Source of the DNA: Jaapia argillacea MUCL 33604
Lineage: Eukaryota > Basidiomycota > Agaricomycetes > Jaapiales > Jaapiaceae
Reading direction: 5' to 3'
DNA: 64,000 nt
Assembly (NCBI GenBank): GCA_000697665.1
Contig: KL197716.1
Span: 374,641 to 438,640, forward strand
Shown in pieces: positions 55,276-64,000 of the stretch. Positions within the stretch are counted from its first letter, which is position 1. Each line of letters begins with the position of its first letter. Made by a program: the position numbers and the translations under genes. Below the pieces are notes generated by a model. That model saw only the letters and a program-made list of their open reading frames with translations, ran no database searches and was not told where the DNA came from.

Positions 55276-56257
55276 ACATACCCATCATTGTACTTTCATA
55301 TGGGCATAACAACTACATTAAACTGATTGACTTGCGGGACTGTTCTCTCGGCCTGTTGGGTTTGGCTGTGCGGTCGGCGCCTTGGGTGAGGACGACCACC
55401 TCGCCGGATGATGTCGTGGTGTGAAACGAGCGTAGACTCAGGGGAAGTAGGATCTGAGATATGGGGAGCTAGCAAGAGATGATAGACAACACGATGTAGC
55501 AGTTGGGAGACGGAGACTGCGTTACAGAACCAGTTGTAAAGGACTTCGTCAACGAGGAGAGAGCCCGCCCAGGGTCCAGAGATTTCGTTTGGTCCTCAAC
55601 TCGGATGCCCCGGCGGGTGTTCCTCTCGTCGTCGTTGATGGCGGTTTCGTCGATGAAGCAGATGAGAAACAAGGTGAACTGAGGAGGAGTGAAGTTCCGC
55701 AGGTTCAAGTTACGTCCACGACTTTGCCAGTTCCACCTCGAAGTCATCATCGAGACAAGGAGCGCGTTTGGGAGGAATATCGTGATAGACAGCTGAAGCT
55801 CTGAAGGTTGAAGGTTGAAAAGATGCCTCGAGGACTCGCGGCGCACAGGTTTCGGAACCGTGTTGACGTTATCGCAGACGTGGCTACTACGGTGGGTTAC
55901 ATGGTCATCAGGGCTCGACCTTGATGGTTCTGGTATACAATCCCACCGGTTCCTATCCTATCCTCCATACACAGAATTCAAAGACGAGCAATGTTCTGTG
56001 TATGAGAGATACTGTAACAAGTTTGATACTATCCCGTGACATCATAGTCCTTACATTCGCCAATACCCCGCCTCGCACGCCCTCATTCTTTCCTCCTTCG
56101 TACCACCCCTACAGGATTCAGAAGGACACAAGTACCGCCCATGACCTCCTGCATCCTCTCGAGTGTTGATCTCCAGACCTCTGAAACATACAGTCCCCAC
56201 AGAACTCGGCTCCAAATCGTACACACCGGACCACCAGTTTCGGTAGATGCAACAGCC
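55276..56257. other. intergenic region
   Basis: No supported gene. It ends at the 3' end of the Ku70 gene. Confidence 0.4.
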
Positions 56258-59200
56258 CTAACGATGAGTCTCCAACCAATCCACAACCCTCGCGATCAGG
56301 TCATCTTTCCTCCCCGACACAGGCAAACTCTTCGCTTTCAAGAATTCCTACACAAAAGGCGTCGTCAGTTACCCCCTTACCCAACCAATCTCAAGCTTAC
56401 CTTGAGTTGGTCAACGCGGAGCTATATCACATCCAACCATTTAACCCAGGATTTCATGACAAACAACCCGAGGAAAGAAGTGCTTACCTTCCCTAACGCA
56501 TCAGCTTCGTGTTTACTCCGTATCTCAGCTTCGTCAACGCTTACATCCTACATCACCAAACACCCCATCAGCCTACGAGCACGATATGCATGTAGTGGAA
56601 TGAGAAAGGCTTACAGCTTTGCGTTTCGAGCCCGTCGTGACGATATGCGAGTTGGCACTCTCATCATTCCTCAAAGCCCGTTTCCATTCTTTCAACAAAT
56701 CTCCTGCTCTCTTTTCATATGTCAACCGACAGGGGATAAATCACAGGTGATAGCAAGTGGAGGAAAGAGTTGAGACTCACCTTGTGAATCATGTCAACTT
56801 TGGGCAATGTCATATCTTCAAACGACTCAGGATCGTACTCTTCTCGGAAAGCGCTAGCTTCCAGCTGGGCGTTATGATATGCCAGAGCTAAGAAAAATAC
56901 AAACACGATCAGAAAATCATATAACGAACAGGGTACGGATCCTGAACTCACCAGGATTGGGGTACGAATCAGGTGGGTAAGCCCCATTCTTCACCGACAA
57001 TTTCTTGATCCAAGCCCGTGCAGCTTCCTTCACCTCCTCCCCAGCTTCACATCCGCACAAGAACAAAAAGAAGTCAGAAAAAAAACGACCTACAACTTGG
57101 GTAGGGCAACGTACCTCGGAACGCTTCTTCGATAGGTGCAGCTCTGATATCGTCTGCGAAAGGTAGGGGGATGAGGTGGAAGCCTGAGGGTTCGATCCAT
57201 CCTGTCTCGTCAGGTTTCTCAATCTAGGAAGAAGCATTTGGCTATGAGTGATTTTGATTGCGAGCAATGAAGGGGGCAGAGGCGAAAGGCAGGGGCAGGA
57301 AAGGGTAGAACGAGACGGGGGCGGAGGGCGGAAAGACCTCAAAGAACAAGGAAGGTCGAAAAGGAGCATCAACGTACCTGAGGTAACATCGCACAAAACA
57401 CAGGCGACGAATTCCTCTTCAATAAAACCAACACCAGCCCAAACTTCTTCTTCTTGACCATTGACTTCAGGAGTGCGCTGAACGTTCGTTTACTACCCGA
57501 GTATTTCTGTTCGTATAGGTAGTCAATAACACGTCAACGTGACGAATGGGGGCAGAGTAAAAGGGTAAGGGACGGGGATGGGAAGAGCAAGAACCAACCA
57601 TCTCATCTGGATATATAAAAGTCGAATGTCTAGTATTATCCTCAAAAGTCAACTCGCTCCGATCTTTAAACCCCAACAACTTGATTCCTGTCCTCCCATC
57701 CAAATCAAAATCAAATCAAATGACGAAAACCAAACATCACACATACCAGGTTCCAACCCCATCGTCCTAAACTCCCTAACCTCTTCAGCGGTATAAAACA
57801 CCCTTGAACCAGCTTTGACGACTCTAGCTCCATACCCCAACTCCGCTCCTCCTTCCTCTTCTCCATCCCCATCTTCATCAGCGCCTGTGGCACCCAGGTC
57901 CATACCGAACATGATCTTTGGTTTGTCAATCTCTGTTTGTTGGTCCTAGGGGTTTGTTAGGGAGGCGAGTCAGGCGAGAAGGGAGGGTGAAAGTTGACGG
58001 AGTGGAAGGAGGTAAGTGAGAGAAGACGACGATGAATGGAAGATCATACCTCATCAACATAAGCAGCCTTACTCTCCGCAACTTCCATCCTATCCCCCAA
58101 ATCAACAAAATACTTATACGCTCCTTTTTTCTGTTCCGTTACGAGTCCATAACTGCGACGCATATTGTCAGCCAATATTTTAGACGTGAAAGGGCGGACT
58201 ATCGAAGCCAGCCTTGTCGATGGGCACATCCCTTCCCAAAGAAAAACTCACCCCTTAACACCAAGCACAAACCCATCCGCCAACTTCAATCCCAAGCTAA
58301 ACAACGCCCTCTTGGGAACTTCATATATCCTCATTTGTGAAATGAGATCTTCGATACGTGTTATACTAAGTGAAGAGGGGAGGGTTGATTCTTCATCGTC
58401 TTGTTCTTCGAGGGAGGAGGAAGGGAGGAGGATTTGCTGGTGAGGGTGGGTTAGTGGAGTGGAGGGAGGAGTGGGAGGGAGAGAGGAAGGGAAGGACGTA
58501 CAGAATAAAACTTCCCCGGGTCGAATTCCTTCTCTTCTGTACTGATGAAAAAAGGTTCGACAGTCGTTCCTGCTTGTGTTAGGTCCTATGAAGAACCCAG
58601 CGTTAGCTATGATGATGAAAGCACAGCCACGGTAGTCTATTGAAATTAAGGTAAAGTTCGAAAATGGGTGAAGGAATGGGTGTATGCGCCGTCTGCGAGA
58701 AGCACAGGTGTGCGTAAGTGAAGGACAAGGTGTATGCGCGTGAACGATGGTGTATGCGCGTAAAAGTCAAGGCGCATGCACTCAAAGGACAAGGTGTATC
58801 CTCTACAAGAACAAGTTATTTGCTAGAAAGAAACATACCAAAAGCGTCGTCTGTGCAGACAGGAGGAGTCTTGACCCTGCAGGTCCGGGATGTGGGTCAT
58901 CACAATCCGTGATTAGGAAAACCCGTTTCGAAGCGGTTTTTGGTGCTCTTTTTCAGGTCGAGGCGAGGTCCGAGGGGCGAATTGTCGGTTTCGTCGAGGG
59001 GTTGGTCGGCGAGAGAGATAGGACGGAATGAGACATGTTGTTCGCTGGACAAAGAAAGGAGGGAAGACATACCCATCGCGTAAAACCCAGTTACAGCTAG
59101 TGAAGACGTCCCCTAGTGGTACACGTTTACCCTCGAGAGGAGGGAAAGTTTTGGAGAGGTAGGTTGGGTCTTCTCGGGCGGCTATAAGAATAGGAAGGGA

Positions 59201-59703
59201 TAAAGGAGTAATGTGTTAGCGAGGTAGTCTAGGGAGAAGGAATGAATAAGGACTCACCATCGAGTAATTGCATCAATTCTTGCACTTTGGGCGCACTGAT
59301 CTGACTTATGGGCTGATACACGAAATTATTCTTCTTGATTTCCGAAACTCCCGTCACACCTCCCTCGTTCCTAGCCGTCTACACCCCAACCCAAATTCAG
59401 CTCACATCAAGCCACCCCACAACACGAAAACAAACTGACCGTATTGAACAACATAATACCCACAGAATCGGCTGGGCCCACGACGACTTTCCTCTTACAT
59501 ATCTGCATAGCAGCTTCCAGTGCAGAGTATACGTGTGAAGACTCGAGGTCAGCATATGTTGGGTCCGGATGGAGAGCGTGCATTGAGGGAGAACAGTCAA
59601 TACAGAAGAGGATGACATCGCGTCTGGATTCGAGGTGAGAAGTATCCTGCAATTCGTCTTCTTCCTCCTCGTCAAGCTTGTTCCAATCGTCATATGGTGC
59701 CAT
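56258..59703 (-). CDS. KU70: Ku70, DNA end-binding subunit for non-homologous end joining
   Basis: A many-exon gene from the ATG at 59,703 (MAPYDDWNKLDEEEEDELQD) to the TAG at 56,258. Order: vWA domain (RRDVILFCIDCSPSMHAL, VVVGPADSVGIMLFNT, KNNFVYQPISQISAPKV, RVFLITDHDDPH); the Ku core barrel (PFFISTEEKEFDPGKFY, SKRTFSALLKSMVKKKKFG, LVLLKRNSSPVFCAMLPQ, GFHLIPLPFADDIR); the C-terminal arm (YHNAQLEASAFREEYDPESF, EDMTLPKVDMIHK, then AGDLLKEWKRALRN); and a SAP DNA-binding domain in the last exons (EFLKAKSLPVSGRKDDLIAR, VVDWLETHR). Ku70 pairs with Ku80, binds broken DNA ends in the nucleus and also acts at telomeres. The length and domain order are complete. The start lies about 300 bp from that of the divergent glutaredoxin gene. 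Confidence 0.93.
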
Positions 59704-60005
59704 TTCAAGTCGGTCGTAGATTGTGTAGCGCAGAGACAACCAACGTCGGTTCAAGAAAGGCGGAGGATGGGTGGTGGAGTCAAGTCAATTTCGGACGCGT
59801 CGTTCCCGGAGGACTTGGTGGACGCGTCATGAGACTGGGCACGTGATGGATATTACGCCGATAAGGTTATCTGATAATAATATTGCGCCATCTTTCCCTC
59901 GTTATCAATCATCTCGGGGCCTTGTCATCCTTGCCCGCTCCCCCCTCTTATAATTCCACTCACCGCGGCTTGTAAACCTAACCCTCTTCTTAAGTATCGC
60001 TCACG
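59704..60005. promoter_or_regulatory. shared divergent promoter region of KU70 and GRX4
   Basis: 302 bp between the two start codons. A TTATAATT stretch lies near 59,950, towards the glutaredoxin gene. The shortness implies that both genes share upstream elements. Confidence 0.55.
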
Positions 60006-60923
60006 ATGGCCACCCCCTCTAACCTGCACGAAATAACCTCCCCGACGCATTTCCAAGAACTCCTCTCCGCCGACCTAAACCGCGTGTCCCTCCTCAATTT
60101 CTGGGCGCCATGGGCTGCTCCCTGTAAAGAAATGAACGAGGTCGTTCGGGAACTCGCTAAAAAATATCCAGAATTGCTGGTTTTACAAGTGAGTGTTTGG
60201 TCGTTGAGTCGGGGCTTGGGGTTCGGGCGGTGTAGGATCGTACGTTGATGTGATGGTTGGACACAGGTAGAAGCGGAATCCCAATCGGATATAACAGATT
60301 CGTTCGATATCGAAGCAGTACCTTCTTTCATCGTCTTACGCGTACGTCCTTCCCCTCTTCCGTTCCTCATCTCACCCTCACCCCTACACGCAGGGCCACA
60401 CCCTTCTGGGACGTCTCTCAGGCGCAGATGCCCCATCCCTAACATCCCTCCTCTCAACCCATCTTCCCCCACCCTCAGCTCCCAAACCTCTCTCCACCAC
60501 TTCCATACCCCCAGCCTCAGCACCCCCACCTCCTCCCACCGAATCACCCGAACAACTAAACGCCAGACTGCAAGCACTGATGAGCCAGCACAAAGTCATG
60601 TTGTTCATGAAGGGCAACCCTGATGCTCCTAGATGTGGGTTCTCGAGAAAGACGGTTGGGTTGTTGAGAGAGGAGGGTGTGGAGTTTGGGTCGTTTGATA
60701 TTTTGAGTGATGAGAATGTTAGAGCTGGTATGTCGTTTTTGGGTTTTTGGAGTATTGGCGCTTGTTAACTCCCTCGTGATTCGTCTCAGGCCTCAAAACA
60801 CTAAACAACTGGCCTACTTACCCCCAACTCATAGTCAACGGAGAGTTTGTGGGAGGACTTGATATCGTGCAAGAGATGATCGAGAATGGTGAGTTTGAAG
60901 AGATTGTTAAGGGTGCCGTTTGA
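60006..60923 (+). CDS. GRX4: monothiol glutaredoxin, Grx3/Grx4 type (241 aa)
   Basis: Exons 60,006-60,188, 60,267-60,341, 60,394-60,727 and 60,790-60,923 join in frame. The N-terminal thioredoxin-like domain ([20 protein letters not shown], ending VPSFIVLRG) has WAAPC instead of WCGPC, as in the Grx3/4/PICOT family. A Pro-rich linker of about 30 residues follows. Then comes the glutaredoxin domain: [35 protein letters not shown] with the active-site [24 protein letters not shown]. Such proteins bind a [2Fe-2S] cluster with glutathione and control iron-responsive transcription factors and cytosolic iron delivery. A single Grx domain makes it like the yeast proteins rather than animal PICOT with two or three. 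Confidence 0.93.
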
Positions 60924-61849
60924 GGGGTGCGACGGGTGAGTAGTGTATGATGGGTGAGGAGAGGGATGGGATAGCGTGTGATGGCATGACTTGGGGAAGA
61001 TAGGATGGTAGTACTAATCAGTTGGGGCGTTAGCTATGCTTGCGAACAAGTCCGTGTCTTCGACGACGAGGAAGGGACGAGAGATGGGGTGCACCGTTGT
61101 ATCAGAATAGATGTACATATACGTGACCCAGCATTATTTTCTTGCAAATCCCAGCTCTCGACTCTACCCTCTGTCGGGCTCAAGTTAGACTTGTCGTCGC
61201 AGGAGCTGTGGACCAAGTCCACAACCAAACCACAACGCTCCGCAAAAGGAAACATCAAGGGGATTTCCTTTTCCGTCCTCTGCAGCGTTTGTCTCAGGCT
61301 TATGTGCTGTGTCCCACTTGTGGTTTCCGTCTTTTGCCTTCCCCCATAACCATCCCCACTCATCCTACCGACTATCCTCGCTCTTAGCTTCAACCCCATG
61401 CGCGTTGAGCTGCTGTTACCTCCTAAACCATGTCTTGCGATGCCCGGCCCGGCCGTTCTGATCAGACTTTCCAAGGCTACTGGTACTGCATCACTTATTC
61501 ATGACTTCAATGAGGACGTTGTTAGGATCTTACGGCCTGGCTCCGGGCCCTCTCCCTGCCCATCTAGCTTCCTCCTTCGCTAGTATCGCCGTACCTCCCA
61601 CTGGACCTCCACCTGGTCGCATCTCAAACCTTTCGAATCACGAGCCCACATCACAAAATATAGCTACCTCCCATCCCTCGGCACCGAACCTAGCTTCAAA
61701 CTCATATTCCCTCCACGCGCGTCCCATTCACCCCTTCCCATTCCATCCCACGTTTTAGATTCACCCATTGTCCACCAAGGCTGTCCCCATAGCGCCAATT
61801 TCCTTGACTCACTCACCATACCCAAAGATGAAAGGTCCAACTCTCGCGT
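60924..61849. other. intergenic region after the glutaredoxin gene
   Basis: No supported gene. Confidence 0.4.
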
Positions 61850-62700
61850 CCAATTCACATTTCGTGTCTTCCATGCTCTGGTTTGCTCGGCGGCGCCATA
61901 CCGCTTCTGGCACCTTTTCCATTGTTTGGTGTGATGATCATACTCTCGATATGGAGTTTCGAAACGATCGGGGCGCTAGGGAGTGGCCGTCAAGACGATA
62001 GACCATATACTGGGAATTTGGCTCGCCCATTGTCTCCTTTCGCGGTCAAGCCCTGAGGTGGTCATTTGCGTATTCGACACGGCTTCCCAAGAGGCTTTTG
62101 ACTCGCACTCCCGATGAGAAGGCCGAACAAACACATCCAATTCACGCCTCCCGATATCCTAGGGAGTGGCCGTCAAGAAGATAGATGATCATTTGCTACG
62201 GAATTTAACTCTCCCATTGTCTCTCCTTTCACGATCAAGCCCGGGGGATTCTGACTCGCACCTCAGTGGGAAGGTCGAACGAACGCATCCAATTCGCGCT
62301 TCCAGTTATTTCCTCGCATACCACTTCTGGACCGTTTTGCATTGTTTCTTGTGATGATCACCCTCGGAACGACCTCAATATGAAGTATCGAATCCACCGG
62401 GGTGCTAGGGAGTGGCCGTCAAGACGATAGATCATTTGCTAGAAATTTGGCTCGTCCATTGTCTCTCCTTTCGCGGTCAAGTCCCGGGAGTGGTCATCCA
62501 GGGCTTCCCTAGAGGATTTTGACTCGCACTCCCAGAGTGCGAGAAGGCTGAACAAACGCATTCAATTCACGCATCCAGTTATTTCCTCGCCATACCACTT
62601 CTGGATCCTTTTGCATTGTTTCTTGTGATGATCACACCTCGGAAATGGCGAGTCGATATGAAGTTGAGATCGATCAATGCTAGGGAGTTTGGCGAATCCA
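61850..62700. repeat. imperfect tandem repeats, about 180-280 bp units
   Basis: GCTAGGGAGTGGCCGTCAAGA, followed by ATAGA..AT, TTGGCTCG/CTC..CCATTGTCTC and CTTTCGCGGTCAAG, recurs at about 61,976, 62,158 and 62,405, with a truncated unit at about 62,680. Units also share ACCACTTCTGGA/CC..TTTTGCATTGTTTCTTGTGATGATCA and AACAAACGCATCCAATTC. They are diverged and of unequal length. No coding function is seen. Confidence 0.75.
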
Positions 62701-63751
62701 TTGTCTATCCTTCTGCGACGTGCGTTCCTGGGTTCATCTCGCTTGCTCGACACCGATCCCCAAGACCTCGACCCTACCCTTGTCCATATCTGCCGGGAAA
62801 CCAGAACTCCGATACTTGGGCAACAAACTCGTAGATATCCATCCACCGGAACTCCCATCGAATTTCCATCCGAAGGTCCGACTGGATTTTCACCGGGACG
62901 CAATTCTCACAGCAACCCGCAAAATTCCCGTCGGAAGGAGTCAGAATAGGCGCTTTGGGAAGTTATCCAATGATCATCCGCATAGGACGATCTCATCCGG
63001 ACAGAGGAACCGTACGTTATCAGGCGTCTATTGTCTTGCCATCCCCTCCTGATCATATCGAAATAGCGCAGATGAGGCGATCGAGTACCCTTGCTTCGCG
63101 TTCTGGCCTGCGACGACTTTGTCGCCAACCTCATGTTTCAACGCCTCCGGTCCGTCTGCAAATCCTTTTTTCTTTTGGTCGCTCTGGAAGGTGGGACGTC
63201 ACTGACAATAACCCTCGTCTCTGTTTTTTATGATAGACTACGCGACAGCTGTCTTCACAGACAATTGTATCGTGACAGGTCGACTTTGATTGCCTCGCTT
63301 TTGCCTTGTCTGGCCCATCGCGAACCTCGTTTAACCTAAATCGAGACGGGCTTATTGTCTCTAGTCTAATCGTTTCCCAGATTTGCGTGCGCGCAAAGAT
63401 CAGGTAAGCGACCTTCTCTTTGTGTTTCTTATTGTCTGCTCGCGTGTTAACTTTGCAGACGTGACAGCGACCTACAACGTCCGGAAGTCTGTCATGCGCA
63501 CTGTCGGAGAACGTTATGGCATCTACAATAAACCAGGAACATTCTGCTTTATTGTGTCTGTCTTTTTTCGTCTGACGATGCATCTTTGGCTGGGTCGGCT
63601 TGGCTGGAGTTTTCGTATAAAGTCTTGGATGTCGTGCCGATCTCCTCTCACCAAAATCGCACTTTCAGTTCCTCGCACTCTCATCCCCAGGGATCATTTC
63701 CTCTGCACATATATCCGCGACACCCTCTCCCCCTTCTCCACACACCAACAA
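62701..63751. other. intergenic region upstream of the last pheromone-like gene
   Basis: No gene recognised apart from the promoter of P6 at its right end. Confidence 0.4.
63616..63622 (+). promoter_or_regulatory. TATA box of P6
   Basis: TATAAAG in the context TTCGTATAAAGTC, 136 bp before the P6 start. Confidence 0.5.
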
Positions 63752-63871
63752 ATGGATTTCTTCTTTACTACCGTCTTCTCCACATCCTCTGTTGAGGACA
63801 TCACGACTTCCCCACCCACAGACGAGGAGAGCGGAGGAGGCGGAGGAAATTCCTACTGCGTTGTCGCATGA
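63752..63871 (+). CDS. single-unit lipopeptide pheromone-precursor-like gene (P6, 39 aa)
   Basis: Single exon: MDFFFTTVFSTSSVEDITTS, PPTDEESGGGGGNSYCVVA, stop. It ends in the same GGGGGNSYCVVA as P2 and P5 but has one unit only, a different leader and EES instead of EED before the glycines. It therefore looks like an older or independent member with the standard architecture. It is the closest of the family to the right edge, so further members or a receptor gene could lie just outside. The sequence after the stop (GCCCAATAATGATTATT) differs from the other copies. Family and processing as for P2. Confidence 0.82.
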   Translation: MDFFFTTVFSTSSVEDITTSPPTDEESGGGGGNSYCVVA

Positions 63872-64000
63872 GCGAGGGCTAGTACCCGCCCAATAATGAT
63901 TATTTGTGCAGATTTATGAGCTATTATGTGAGTAACTCACCTCTTGCATCTCTCTCGCATCCCCAGATTCTAACAATCCCCCCCCCATTTCAGATTTGAC

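Noticed and set aside
1-64000. tRNA, rRNA and CRISPR arrays
   Set aside because: None recognised by eye. tRNA genes with introns could be missed; a covariance-model scan would decide.

Overview
This window looks like chromosomal DNA of a mushroom-forming basidiomycete (Agaricomycetes). The genes carry many short introns (about 40-70 bp, GT..AG). They include fast-evolving F-box and STAND (NACHT) families. There are also several tiny genes starting MD[S/T/F]FF and ending in a CaaX box (CVVA or CVIA), the hallmark of mushroom lipopeptide pheromone precursors. No species can be named from sequence alone, and all assignments come from reading the sequence without a database search.

Layout. 1-780: a 161-bp tandem repeat running off the left edge. 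About 1,060-12,620 and 16,330-25,475: two copies (A and B) of one segmental duplication, in the order kinase, decayed F-box gene on the minus strand, F-box/LRR-like gene, POP4 (RNase P/MRP subunit), RING-finger gene. Copy A holds only a 3' kinase fragment, has a nonsense codon in the RING gene and carries a 3-kb insertion with a broken pheromone gene. In copy B the kinase is the C-terminal part of an 11-exon gene (13,499-17,214) encoding a predicted helical bundle-NACHT-pseudokinase protein of 1,053 aa. A run of N (22,801-23,131) lies between two identical 180-bp stretches and is probably an assembly artefact. 25,531-27,687: ERV41 (ER-Golgi cargo receptor). 28,000-28,415: a MITE. 28,765-36,600: two related membrane-protein genes separated by a gene-poor stretch. 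37,209-39,600: Maf-type pyrophosphatase and an NmrA-like reductase.

40,550-55,275: an inverted duplication with two arms of about 1.9 kb, each holding a divergent pair of pheromone-precursor-like genes. The arms flank 11 kb with an F-box gene, a family-4 glycosyltransferase and an isochorismatase-family hydrolase. 56,258-60,923: Ku70 and a CGFS glutaredoxin (Grx3/4 type), divergently transcribed. 61,850-62,700: imperfect tandem repeats. 63,752-63,871: a single-unit pheromone-like gene close to the right edge.

Two things stand out. First, the dispersed pheromone-like family: four intact precursors contain the block E-D-G5-N-S-Y-C-V-V twice, so an internal CVVC precedes the real C-terminal CaaX, and no STE3-type receptor is visible here. 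Second, the three-part NLR-like protein, whose two ends (predicted helical bundle plus pseudokinase) recall MLKL. Its fusion is supported by eleven exons that join in frame.
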